Made by a program: the position numbers and the translations under genes
Shown here: positions 16,149 to 24,852 of the stretch, one piece after another
How the letters are laid out: each line of letters opens with the position of its first letter
How positions within the stretch are numbered: the stretch's first letter is position 1
The notes under the pieces: generated by a model
What the model saw: only the letters and a program-made list of their open reading frames with translations
Told to the model about the DNA's origin: nothing
Database searches by the model: none
Source of the DNA: Sphingobium sp.
GTDB taxonomy: Bacteria; Pseudomonadota; Alphaproteobacteria; Sphingomonadales; Sphingomonadaceae
Assembly (NCBI RefSeq): GCF_003248505.1
Contig: NZ_QFOA01000001.1
Span: 1-64,000, forward strand
DNA: 64,000 nt
Reading direction: 5' to 3'

Positions 16149-17324
16149 ATGATCGGCATGACTGGGGCACTCTCACCTTCCGCTGGCAGCCATCAGGGGC
16201 TGACCGATCGCCTAGCGCGCTGGGCAAAGGGCTTGTCGGGCCGTTCGGACGACGAAGACATGCCCGATGCGCAGGAGGCGCAGCGTCCGCGCGCAGGCAC
16301 CGCGGCCAATCGCGAAGTCGTGCGCCGCCGCCAGCTTTACAGCGATATCGGCGATTTCCTCTTCGCCCACGACCTCGACCTGACGCCGGTCAATTTCAGC
16401 GTGGCGCTGGATTATCTGACCGGGGCCAATGTCGGGGTGGAGAAGGCGATCAAGGCAGTGCTGATGGAGCGCGGCAAGATCACCAACAGTTGGATCGAAA
16501 CGCTGTCCGCCGATCAGCGGGCCGACGAAGTCACGCCCGAATCGTTGGCCTCGATGCTGGACAAGGTCGAGGAAAATCTCAGCCACTTCAGCGGCCTGAT
16601 GCACGAATCGCGCAATTCGGCGAAGGATTACGGGGCCGCGCTTCAGGAGCAGGCCAAGGGCCTGTCCGACGATGGCGACAATGAGCCGGTGCTTGCCCGG
16701 CTCGTCGGACTGACCCGTTCGATGGTGGAAAAGACGCGGCAGGTCGAAAGCCAGCTGCGTGAGAACCAGAAGCAGACGCATGCGCTCAAGTCCAGCCTGG
16801 AAACCGCGCGCCGCGCCGCAGAGCATGACCATCTGACCGGTCTTCCCAACCGTCGCGCCTTCGAAGGCGTGCTGCGGGACGAACTGGTGCTGGCGCAAGA
16901 AAATGGCGAGCAGTTGTCGGTTGCCTTTTGCGACATCGATCATTTCAAGGTCATCAACGATACCCACGGTCACGATACCGGCGACCGCGTCCTCAAGTTC
17001 GTCGCCGGTCTTCTGTCCAAGGCGTCAGACGACCATTGCCATGTCGCGCGGCACGGGGGCGAGGAGTTCGTCATGCTATTCCGCGGCAAGAGCGCCGGCG
17101 AAACCTGCGAGGCGGTGGATCGGGTGCGTCAGGATCTTGCCGGGCGCAGCCTCGTCAACCGTTCCAACGGCGAGCGGATGGAACGGGTGAGCTTTTCGGC
17201 GGGCGTCGCCAACGTCCTTGCCTATGAGGACCCGCGTGCCGCGCTCAAGGCCGCCGACCGGGCTCTCTACCTCGCCAAGGAACATGGCCGCAACCGCGTC
17301 TACCTCGCGGCGGAAGCCGATTAG
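16149..17324 (+). CDS. Diguanylate cyclase (GGDEF domain)
   Basis: A 391-aa cytoplasmic protein. Residues about 1-205 are an unrecognised, helical, glutamine/glutamate-rich region ending in a coiled coil (QVESQLRENQKQTHALKSSLETARR). The GGDEF domain (about 222-388) begins with HDHLTGLPNRRAF, has FCDIDHFKVINDTHGH for substrate/metal binding and carries the active loop RHGGEEF. It should make cyclic-di-GMP from two GTP. The RxxD inhibitory site upstream of the loop is missing (sequence there is DDHCHVAR), so classical product inhibition is unlikely. No membrane segment or sensor domain was recognised. The 3' end overlaps the convergent GST gene by 4 nt. Confidence 0.93.
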   Translation: MIGMTGALSPSAGSHQGLTDRLARWAKGLSGRSDDEDMPDAQEAQRPRAGTAANREVVRRRQLYSDIGDFLFAHDLDLTPVNFSVALDYLTGANVGVEKAIKAVLMERGKITNSWIETLSADQRADEVTPESLASMLDKVEENLSHFSGLMHESRNSAKDYGAALQEQAKGLSDDGDNEPVLARLVGLTRSMVEKTRQVESQLRENQKQTHALKSSLETARRAAEHDHLTGLPNRRAFEGVLRDELVLAQENGEQLSVAFCDIDHFKVINDTHGHDTGDRVLKFVAGLLSKASDDHCHVARHGGEEFVMLFRGKSAGETCEAVDRVRQDLAGRSLVNRSNGERMERVSFSAGVANVLAYEDPRAALKAADRALYLAKEHGRNRVYLAAEAD

Positions 17325-17992
17325 AAGTCGGGCTTCTCATAATGGGGCGGCGGGGTGATGACTTCCATTCGCTCCGACAGCAGAGGGCGGAAGGACGGAC
17401 GTGACTTGAAGCCCGCATACCAGCGTTTGACCGGCTCATGCCCTGCCCAGTCGATGCCGCCCAGGTAATCCGCGACGGACAAGTGCGCCGCCGCCGCAAT
17501 GTCGGCCAAGCTCAGGGTCGCGCCTGCCATCCAGCTGCGATGATCGAGCAGATAATCCATATAATCCATGTGGACATTGGCGCGCTTCATCGCCTCGCGC
17601 AGCACCCGCGCATCGGGCGGGGCGCGTTCGATCAGGCGCTTCTTCATCCGCTCGTGCAGCAGCGGGCCGACCACGTCGCCGTAGAAATTCTGGTCGAAGA
17701 AGGCGGTGAGCCGCCGCACTTCGGCCCGCGCCGTCGCCGCGCCGGAGATCAGCGGGAATTTTTCCACCGTCTCCTCGAAATATTCGCAGATGGCCTGGCT
17801 GTCGATCAATGTGACGCTCTTGTCCTGATCCACCATCACCGGGGTCGTTCCGGCAGGGTTGAGATCCAGAAACTCGTCCCGCTGCGCCCAGGGCGATTCG
17901 CGCACCAGGTCGTAGCCCACGCCCTTTTCTCCCAGAAGGAGTCGGACCTTGCGTGAAAAGGGACAGAGCGGGAATTGATAGAGCAGCCACAT
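17321..17992 (-). CDS. Glutathione S-transferase family protein
   Basis: A 223-aa protein with an N-terminal thioredoxin-like domain (about 1-80). It contains LYQFPLCPFSRKVRLLL, where Ser or Cys near residues 10-13 could activate glutathione. The cis-Pro TTPVMVD and glutathione-binding DSQAICEYFEE follow. The C-terminal domain (about 95-215) is all-helical with LSLADIAAAAHLSVADYL. It probably conjugates or reduces small electrophiles with glutathione, consistent with gshA in the same window. The start ATG 17992 faces acs divergently across 184 nt. Confidence 0.9.
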   Translation of the reverse strand: MWLLYQFPLCPFSRKVRLLLGEKGVGYDLVRESPWAQRDEFLDLNPAGTTPVMVDQDKSVTLIDSQAICEYFEETVEKFPLISGAATARAEVRRLTAFFDQNFYGDVVGPLLHERMKKRLIERAPPDARVLREAMKRANVHMDYMDYLLDHRSWMAGATLSLADIAAAAHLSVADYLGGIDWAGHEPVKRWYAGFKSRPSFRPLLSERMEVITPPPHYEKPDF

Positions 17993-18176
17993 AGGCGTTT
18001 CCTGTTAGGCGTGCGCGCCCCTGTGGGGAAGCGGCAAAATGGGGGGCGGTTCCACTCGACGGCGTCTCCGTCCGTCGAAAGGATAGCGGCAAAAGGGGAA
18101 GCCCGCCCTTCCGATCCGGCGGCCGAGGCGATAGAGCGGCATCCAATGCGACAATAGCCCGTTGAAAGGATGCCGG

Positions 18177-20120
18177 ATGCCTGACGATTTCTTCCCCGTG
18201 CCGAAAAACTGGGCGGAAGACGCCGTTTTCGACGAGGCGGGCCGCGCGGCGGATTACGAACGTTCGGTGGCGGAGCCGGAGGCCTATTGGCTGGAGCGGG
18301 CCAAGCGGCTGGACTGGATCGAGGCGCCGACCAAGGCCGACGAAAGCAGCTTCGACGAAACGGACTTCGGGGTGAAGTGGTTCGCGGACGGAACGCTCAA
18401 CGTCAGCGCCAATTGCATCGATCGCCATCTCGCCGAACGTGGCGATCAGGTCGCGATCATCTGGGAACCCGATTCGCCCGATGCGGAGCCGCGCCGCTAC
18501 ACCTATCGCCAGCTGCACGAGGAAGTGTGCCGCTTTGCCAATGTGCTGAAAAAAGCCGGTGCGAAAAAGGGCGACCAGATCACCATCTACCTGCCGATGA
18601 TTCCCGAAGCGGCCTTCGCCCTGCTCGCCTGCGCGCGCATCGGTGCGATCCATTCGGTGGTCTTCGGCGGCTTTTCCCCCGAGGCGCTGTGCGGGCGGTT
18701 GCAGGATTGCGATTCGACGTTGATCGTCACCGCCGACGAAGGACGCCGCGCGGGCAAGGCGGTGCCGCTCAAGGCCAATGTCGACGCTGCGTTGAAGGAC
18801 TGCCCCGGAATCGAGACGGTGCTGGTGGTCAAGGCGACCGGCGGAGACGTCATCATGCAGGAAGGGCGCGACCGCTGGCTGCATGAGGAAATGGCGGATG
18901 TGGACGCCGATTGCCCGCCCGAGCCGGTGAACGCGGAGGACCCGCTGTTCATTCTCTACACGTCCGGCTCCACAGGAAAGCCCAAGGGCGTGCTGCATAC
19001 GAGCGGCGGCTACCTGCTCTGGGCCAGCCTGACACATGAACTATGCTTCGACTACCAGCCCGGCAATGTCTGGTGGTGTGCCGCCGACATCGGATGGGTC
19101 ACGGGGCACAGCTATATCGTCTATGGACCGCTGGCGAACGGGGCGACGACCCTGATGTATGAGGGCGTTCCCAACTGGCCGACGCCGAGCCGCATCTGGG
19201 AAGTGGTGGACCGGCATCAGGTGCACACGCTCTTTACCGCGCCGACCGCGCTGCGCGCGCTGATGAAGGAGGGGGATGGCTTCGTCCATGCGACCAGCCG
19301 CCAATCGCTCAAGCTGCTCGGCACCGTGGGTGAGCCGATCAACCCCGAAGCGTGGCGCTGGTATCATGGCGTGGTGGGCGAGGGCCGCTGCCCCATCATC
19401 GACACCTGGTGGCAGACGGAAACGGGCGGCGCGATGATCGCGCCGATGCCGGGCGCGACCGACCTCAAGCCGGGGTCGGCGACGTTGCCGATGCCAGGCG
19501 TCGTTCCGCAGATCGTCGATGCGGAAGGTCAGGTGCTGGAAGGCGCGACCGAGGGCAATCTCGTCATCGCGCGCAGCTGGCCCGGGCAAATGCGGACCGT
19601 ATGGGGCGATCATGACCGCTTCTTCCAGACCTACTTCACCACTTACCGTGGCAAATACACGACCGGCGACGGCGCGCGCCGGGATGCGGACGGATATTAC
19701 TGGATCACGGGCCGGGTCGACGATGTCATCAACGTGTCGGGGCACCGCATGGGCACCGCCGAGGTGGAAAGCGCGCTGGTATCGCACCGTGCGGTTGCGG
19801 AAGCCGCCGTGGTGGGCTTCCCCCATGACGTGAAAGGGCAGGGCATCTACGCCTATGTGACGCTCAACAACGGGCATGAGGGCGACGAAAGCCTGCGCAA
19901 GACGCTGGTTCAGTGGGTGCGCAGCGAGATCGGCCCCATCGCCACGCCCGATGCCATCCAGTTCACACCGGGCCTGCCCAAGACGCGGTCGGGTAAGATC
20001 ATGCGCCGGATCCTCCGCAAGATCGCGGAGGGAGAGGTGTCGGCACAGGCGCTGGGTGACACCAGCACACTGGCCGAACCGGCGGTGGTGGACAATCTGG
20101 TCGCCAATCGTCAGGCTTAG
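18177..20120 (+). CDS. acs: Acetyl-CoA synthetase (AMP-forming)
   Basis: A 647-aa ANL-superfamily enzyme making acetyl-CoA from acetate, ATP and CoA. The N-terminal ACAS_N region (about 25-85) precedes the P-loop ILYTSGSTGKPKGV, WWQTETGG and the hinge GRVDDVINVSGHRMGT. The C-terminal PKTRSGKIMRR contains the Lys that is acetylated in this family. In-frame ATG 18177 is preferred because GAAAGGA (18164-18170) sits at the right spacing; an upstream in-frame TTG (18162) would lack this. Cytochrome b561 follows 27 nt downstream. Confidence 0.96.
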   Translation: MPDDFFPVPKNWAEDAVFDEAGRAADYERSVAEPEAYWLERAKRLDWIEAPTKADESSFDETDFGVKWFADGTLNVSANCIDRHLAERGDQVAIIWEPDSPDAEPRRYTYRQLHEEVCRFANVLKKAGAKKGDQITIYLPMIPEAAFALLACARIGAIHSVVFGGFSPEALCGRLQDCDSTLIVTADEGRRAGKAVPLKANVDAALKDCPGIETVLVVKATGGDVIMQEGRDRWLHEEMADVDADCPPEPVNAEDPLFILYTSGSTGKPKGVLHTSGGYLLWASLTHELCFDYQPGNVWWCAADIGWVTGHSYIVYGPLANGATTLMYEGVPNWPTPSRIWEVVDRHQVHTLFTAPTALRALMKEGDGFVHATSRQSLKLLGTVGEPINPEAWRWYHGVVGEGRCPIIDTWWQTETGGAMIAPMPGATDLKPGSATLPMPGVVPQIVDAEGQVLEGATEGNLVIARSWPGQMRTVWGDHDRFFQTYFTTYRGKYTTGDGARRDADGYYWITGRVDDVINVSGHRMGTAEVESALVSHRAVAEAAVVGFPHDVKGQGIYAYVTLNNGHEGDESLRKTLVQWVRSEIGPIATPDAIQFTPGLPKTRSGKIMRRILRKIAEGEVSAQALGDTSTLAEPAVVDNLVANRQA

Positions 20121-20147
20121 GAGCGCTTTTTATAAAGGAGCATTGCC

Positions 20148-20660
20148 TTGAACCGATATACCGCCGTCGCCCGCTGGCTCCACTGGATCATGGCCGTCCT
20201 CATCGTCGCTAACATCGCACTGGGGCTGGGACATGACGCGTTGCCGCGCGACTGGGCGGTGATGCCGGTCCACAAGTCGATCGGCCTTACGGTGCTGGCG
20301 CTCGCGATCGTGCGGTTGCTGTGGCGGGCGACTCACCGCGCGCCCGATCTCCCCGCGCATATGTCGGGATGGGAGACGGCGGTGGCGAAGGGGACCCACG
20401 CGCTGTTCTACGGCTTCATGATCGTCGTGCCGCTCAGCGGGTGGATCATGGTGTCGGCTGGCACGCGGCCGTTGAACTGGTTCTTCCTGTTCGATGTGCC
20501 CAAGCTGCCGGTGGCGAAGGGCGACGCCATCGTCGGCCTTTCGGGCGAGGGGCATGAAGTGATGGGCATCGCCTGGGCGGTGCTGCTGGCGCTGCATGTC
20601 GCAGCGGCGCTGCGCCATCATTTCGTGCTGAAGGACGATGTATTGCGGCGGATGATCTGA
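20148..20660 (+). CDS. Cytochrome b561 family protein
   Basis: A 170-aa four-helix membrane cytochrome b. Helix 1 has RYTAVARWLHWIMAVLIVAN with a heme-ligand His; VHKSIGLTVLALAIVRLLWR, GTHALFYGFMIVVPLSGW and a C-terminal ALHVAAALRHHFV supply the other histidines. It likely moves electrons between the quinone pool and periplasm, or disposes of superoxide. The start is TTG 20148, supported by AAAGGAG at 20134-20140 and the absence of any nearby ATG that keeps the first helix. It follows acs and is convergent with the UbiH-like gene. Confidence 0.93.
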   Translation: MNRYTAVARWLHWIMAVLIVANIALGLGHDALPRDWAVMPVHKSIGLTVLALAIVRLLWRATHRAPDLPAHMSGWETAVAKGTHALFYGFMIVVPLSGWIMVSAGTRPLNWFFLFDVPKLPVAKGDAIVGLSGEGHEVMGIAWAVLLALHVAAALRHHFVLKDDVLRRMI

Positions 20661-20675
20661 TCCGCCGCTAACGCC

Positions 20676-21884
20676 CTACACCATCTCGCCGACCAGCAGC
20701 TTGGGCAGCTTGCCCGACTGGCCGCGCGCTGCTGCCATGAAACGGTTCTTGAGCGGGGCGGTGCGCTGCACGGCGGCAAGGCCCGCACGCCGGACAAGCG
20801 AGGGGATCCGGCCCGGCACGTCGAACAGGCGGACGAGGCCGTCCATCGCGACGCTGGTCGTCAGCGCGTCCAGCCCGCGCCAGCGCTGGTAGCGGGCCAG
20901 CAGCTGCGCGTCCCCCGGATCGAGACCGAGGCGCATCCCCTCCACCAATACTTCGACCAGCGCGGCGACGTCGCGGAAGCCCAGGTTGAGACCCTGCCCC
21001 GCAATCGGGTGGATCGCATGGGCGCTGTCGCCCACCAGCGCGAGGCGCGTGTCGGTGATGCGGGCGGCATGGTGGAAGCCAAGAGGATAGGAGGAGCGCG
21101 GCCCGGCCAGACGGATATCGCCCAGAAAACTGCCGATCCGTTTCTGCGCTTCGGCAAGCCAGGCGCGTTCGGACAGCTTCAGCATCGCGGGCGCCTGATC
21201 GGTCGGGACGGTCCAAACGACCGCCGAACGCGTACCCGGCTGCATGGGAAGAAGCGCGAAGGGGCCGCCGACATAGAAGATTTCATAGGCCGTGTTGGCG
21301 TGGGGGATGTCATGGTCGATGGCGGTCACCATGGCGGTGTGCCTGTACTGCCAGCGGGTGGTACGGATGCCGGCGGCCTCGCGGGTAGGGCTGTTGCGTC
21401 CCTCGGCAGCGATGAGCAGCGCGCCGTGAAGCGTCGCGCCGGTTTCCAGCGTCAGGGTGACGCCATCGACGCCGCGATCGACATGGGTGGCGCGGTCGGG
21501 CTGAAAAATCTGGAGGTTTTCCGCGCCCTTCGCCGTTTCGGCCAAAGCGAGGCGCAGATCCCGGTTGGGGAACATCGTGCCCATGATACCGTCATCCGCG
21601 TCCGGTGCGAAATCGAGCGCGCCGGGTTCCAACCCGTCGCTGACCCAGATGCGGTCTATGGGGCAGCCCTTGCCGTCCAGATGCTCGGCGACGCCGATTG
21701 CCGACAGCATGGCGTAGCTGGTCGAACTGATGGCCGAGACGCGCCCGTCGAAACCGGGGGCGGTCTGCGCCAGCGGTTGCGCCGGGTCGATGACGGCAGT
21801 GCGCACCCCGTGGCGCGAAAGGGCGATGCCAAGGGTGAGGCCGACGAGCCCGGCACCCAGAATGACGACGTCGAAGCGTTCCAT
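20676..21884 (-). CDS. UbiH/UbiF/COQ6-family FAD-dependent hydroxylase
   Basis: A 402-aa flavoprotein monooxygenase of ubiquinone-type ring hydroxylation. The Rossmann dinucleotide motif GAGLVGLTLGIALSRHG lies near the N terminus. The family signature LVGDSAHAIHPIAGQGLNLGFRD comes late (FAD ribityl-binding GD plus the UbiH signature). ATG 21884 (MERFDVVILGAG) gives the family's usual short N terminus; ATG 21893 is equally possible. Which ring position it hydroxylates cannot be decided. A palindromic operator-like site lies upstream, shared with the divergent membrane methyltransferase-like gene. Confidence 0.9.
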   Translation of the reverse strand: MERFDVVILGAGLVGLTLGIALSRHGVRTAVIDPAQPLAQTAPGFDGRVSAISSTSYAMLSAIGVAEHLDGKGCPIDRIWVSDGLEPGALDFAPDADDGIMGTMFPNRDLRLALAETAKGAENLQIFQPDRATHVDRGVDGVTLTLETGATLHGALLIAAEGRNSPTREAAGIRTTRWQYRHTAMVTAIDHDIPHANTAYEIFYVGGPFALLPMQPGTRSAVVWTVPTDQAPAMLKLSERAWLAEAQKRIGSFLGDIRLAGPRSSYPLGFHHAARITDTRLALVGDSAHAIHPIAGQGLNLGFRDVAALVEVLVEGMRLGLDPGDAQLLARYQRWRGLDALTTSVAMDGLVRLFDVPGRIPSLVRRAGLAAVQRTAPLKNRFMAAARGQSGKLPKLLVGEMV

Positions 21885-21970
21885 GGTCCCCATGTAGGCT
21901 GCCGGGGAGCGGTTGGGAAGTTGCCCGATGAAACAGCGAACGAGACAGTTGCACACATAGTTCGAAATAA

Positions 21971-21992
21971 TAGTTAGTTAGCTAACGAACTA
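21971..21992. promoter_or_regulatory. 22-bp near-perfect palindrome between divergent genes
   Basis: TAGTTAGTTAGCTAAC followed by GAACTA is a palindrome with one mismatched pair. It shares the core TTAGTTAGCTAAC with 10246-10263 and resembles the SlyA-type MarR box. It lies in the 173-nt divergent promoter region of the UbiH-like and ICMT-like genes, a good place for a repressor site. No MarR gene is in the window. Confidence 0.6.
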
Positions 21993-22057
21993 TCCGGTTG
22001 CTGTCCTTGACATGGGCGGTTCACGCCTTGCTTACCAATTTCCGCTAGGGGGAAGTC

Positions 22058-23353
22058 ATGAGCGCCGCCGATCCCTGCCCACCGTCTGCCGTCAGCCATG
22101 GCGTAGGGGTCGCGGGTCTGTTCGGACTGGCCGTGTGGGCGATGGTGGCACGGCGCTATGGCATGGACGGGCCGAATGCTGGCTTTGCCGCCGTCGTGGC
22201 CTGCGGACTGCCGATGGTGCTGTGGTCGCTATTGGTCGACCGGGTGCATCGCCGCGCATCTACGGGGATCGACTGGAACGCGCCTGCGCGGGCGTGGCGG
22301 GACGCGGCCGATACCGCACTGGTGAAGATCGCAGGACTGTGGGCGACATGGCTCGCCATCGCGATCTTCTATTGCATCGCGCGCTGGTACTGGAGCGGCA
22401 ATTATCGTTTCGCCATGGACCTGTTCACCGCCGCCGCGCCCTGGCTGCTGGCCGCGTCCATCCCCTATATTCTCTGGATCGACCGGCGGCTGGTCGATCC
22501 GCGCGATGCGTCCTATCATTTCGGCCAGTGGGTGATCGGCGGTGCGGCGGGACAGCCCGACATGGCCCAAGTGGCGCACCATGCGCGGGCCTGGGCGGTG
22601 AAGGGCTTTTTTCTAGCCTTCATGGTGTCGATCGTGCCGGGCAATTTCGCGAGCGTCGTGAACTGGCGAATCGAGGACGCACTGGCGCATCCGGTGGCGC
22701 TGACCGGTTTCCTGATCGCGGTCATGTTCATGATCGACGTGTGCCTGGCGACAGTGGGCTACATCCTGACGTTCCGGCCGCTCGATTCGCATATCCGCAC
22801 CGCCAACCCCTATCTGGAAGGCTGGGTGGCGGCGCTGATCTGCTACCCGCCTTTCGTCCTTATGGGCGGCGGCGGACCGCTCGACTATCATGCGGGGGGC
22901 CAGGAATGGGACGCATGGGTGCAGGGGATGCCCGTGCTGCCATGGCTGCTGGGCGGATGGCTGGTGCTGCTGACGGGCGTCTATGCGTGGGCGACGGTGG
23001 CGTTCGGGCTGCGTTTTTCCAACCTCACCCATCGCGGTATCCTGACGCACGGGCCCTATCGCTGGAGCAGGCATCCGGCCTATCTTTCGAAGAACCTGTT
23101 CTGGTGGTTTTCCTCGCTGCCGTTCCTGAGCGTCAGCGGATCGATCCCCGATATCGTGCGCAATTGCGCGCTGCTTGGCCTCACCAACGCCATCTATTAC
23201 TGGCGCGCGAAGACGGAGGAGCGGCATTTGTCCGCCGATCCCGCCTATCGGGCCTATTGGGACTGGATGGAGCGCAACGGCCCGGTGCCGCGCCTGTTCG
23301 CCCGCATCACGGGCCGCCGACCGGCCACGGCGCTGCCGCAGCCGGCGGAGTGA
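22058..23353 (+). CDS. Membrane protein with isoprenylcysteine/phospholipid methyltransferase-like domain
   Basis: A 431-aa polytopic membrane protein with about ten hydrophobic segments. The C-terminal ~130 residues match the ICMT/PEMT-type methyltransferase core: TVAFGLRFSNLTHRGIL, then HGPYRWSRHPAYLSKNLF (His-Pro SAM-binding motif), and the terminal EERHLSADPAYRAYWD. The N-terminal ~250 residues are an additional transmembrane module without recognised similarity. It probably methylates a lipid or prenylated small molecule. The gene is convergent with gshA, abutting it with no gap. Confidence 0.75.
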   Translation: MSAADPCPPSAVSHGVGVAGLFGLAVWAMVARRYGMDGPNAGFAAVVACGLPMVLWSLLVDRVHRRASTGIDWNAPARAWRDAADTALVKIAGLWATWLAIAIFYCIARWYWSGNYRFAMDLFTAAAPWLLAASIPYILWIDRRLVDPRDASYHFGQWVIGGAAGQPDMAQVAHHARAWAVKGFFLAFMVSIVPGNFASVVNWRIEDALAHPVALTGFLIAVMFMIDVCLATVGYILTFRPLDSHIRTANPYLEGWVAALICYPPFVLMGGGGPLDYHAGGQEWDAWVQGMPVLPWLLGGWLVLLTGVYAWATVAFGLRFSNLTHRGILTHGPYRWSRHPAYLSKNLFWWFSSLPFLSVSGSIPDIVRNCALLGLTNAIYYWRAKTEERHLSADPAYRAYWDWMERNGPVPRLFARITGRRPATALPQPAE

Positions 23354-24727
23354 TCAGAAGCTTTCTTCCGCATAGACCCGGTCGATGTCGCCGCCCCATT
23401 CGCCGTGATAGCGTTCGAGGAGACGTTCGGCGTTGGTCTTGCCGGATGCGACCACTTCTTCGAGGAAGCCGAGGTAGCCGGTTTCATTGTCGCCCGACCC
23501 GTTGAGGCGCGCGCGCGAGGAAAGCCCCGAACGGGCGATGTCGAGCACTTCGCGGGCGATGTCGCGCAGCTTGCGCCCGCCGCCGATGGGCGCGTCGAGG
23601 CCGAGCCGGGGGACCGAATCGCGCAGCACCTGCCGTTCCTCCATGCTCCAGTCCTTCACCACGTCCCACGCCGCATCGAGCGCGCCCTGATCGTAGAGAA
23701 GGCCGACCCAGAGGGCAGGCAGCGCACAGATACGGTTCCACGGGCCGCCGTCAGCGCCGCGCATTTCGAGGAAGCTCTTCATCCGCACTTCGGGGAAGGC
23801 GGTGGAGAGATGATCCTCCCAGTCCTTTTCCGTGGGCTTTTCCCCCGGCAGCACCGACAGCCTGCCGTCGAGGAAGTCGCGGAAGCTGAGCCCCGCAGCA
23901 TCGATATAGCGACCGTCGCGGTAGACGAAATACATCGGCACATCGAGGGCATAGTCGGCATAGCGTTCATAGCCGAACCCATCCTCGAACACGAAAGGCA
24001 ACATGCCCGTGCGATGCGGGTCGGTGTCCGACCAGATATGGCTGCGGTAGGAGAGGAAGCCGTTGGGCTTCCCGTCGGTGAAGGGGGAGTTGGCGAAGAG
24101 TGCGGTCGCCAGCGGCTGAAGCGCCAGGCTGACGCGGAACTTCTGCGCCATGTCCGCTTCGCTGCCATAGTCGAGGTTGGTCTGGATGGTGCAGGTGCGC
24201 AGCATCATGTCTAGGCCGAGGCTGCCGACGCGCGGCATGTGGCGCAGCATGATCTCATACCGGCCCTTGGGCATGATGGGGAGATCGGCGCGCGCCTTGT
24301 CCGGCCACATGCCAAGGCCAAGGAAACCCAGGCCCAGCATGTCGCCGACATATTTCACCTGCTCCAGATGCCGCCCGGTTTCCGCACAGGTCAGGTGCAG
24401 ATTGTCGAGCGGCGCGCCCGACAGTTCGAGCTGCCCCGCCGGTTCGAGGCTGATCGTGCCGTCGCTCCCCGACAGGGCGATGATATTCTCCCCCTCGAAC
24501 ACCGGGTTCCAGCCATAGCGGGTGAGGCCGATCAGCAGCGTATGGATGCCGCCCTTTTCCTCATAGGCCGGCGCATGGTGATCCTTGCGGGCGTAGACGA
24601 ATTTCTCATGCTCGGTGCCGATGCGCCAACGGTCCCTGGGCTTTTCACCCTTGGCAAAAGCGGCGATCAGCTGATCGCGGCTTTCGATGACGGGATCATG
24701 ATCCCCCGAGTCGGTTCTGGTGCTCAT
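23354..24727 (-). CDS. gshA: Glutamate-cysteine ligase, plant/alphaproteobacterial type
   Basis: A 457-aa ATP-dependent ligase forming gamma-glutamylcysteine, the first step of glutathione synthesis. Features of the GCS2/plant-type family are visible: WRIGTEHEKFVY near residue 34, DGTISLEPAGQLELSGAP, MLRTCTIQTNLDYGSE and MRGADGGPWNRICALPALW. This class is typical of alphaproteobacteria and plants, unlike the E. coli enzyme. It supports the GST gene nearby. ATG 24727 gives the expected N terminus. RsmE lies 126 nt upstream on the same strand. Confidence 0.95.
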   Translation of the reverse strand: MSTRTDSGDHDPVIESRDQLIAAFAKGEKPRDRWRIGTEHEKFVYARKDHHAPAYEEKGGIHTLLIGLTRYGWNPVFEGENIIALSGSDGTISLEPAGQLELSGAPLDNLHLTCAETGRHLEQVKYVGDMLGLGFLGLGMWPDKARADLPIMPKGRYEIMLRHMPRVGSLGLDMMLRTCTIQTNLDYGSEADMAQKFRVSLALQPLATALFANSPFTDGKPNGFLSYRSHIWSDTDPHRTGMLPFVFEDGFGYERYADYALDVPMYFVYRDGRYIDAAGLSFRDFLDGRLSVLPGEKPTEKDWEDHLSTAFPEVRMKSFLEMRGADGGPWNRICALPALWVGLLYDQGALDAAWDVVKDWSMEERQVLRDSVPRLGLDAPIGGGRKLRDIAREVLDIARSGLSSRARLNGSGDNETGYLGFLEEVVASGKTNAERLLERYHGEWGGDIDRVYAEESF

Positions 24728-24852
24728 CGCCCGCCCTTAGTCCTTCCCCCCGGCACGTCAAACAGGACGCGCGGCGCTCAGTTAGGTTGCGCCGGTGCTC
24801 AATGCAATAACATGGCGAAATGAAACTGTTTTGATCGGCATATGGCCGCAGG

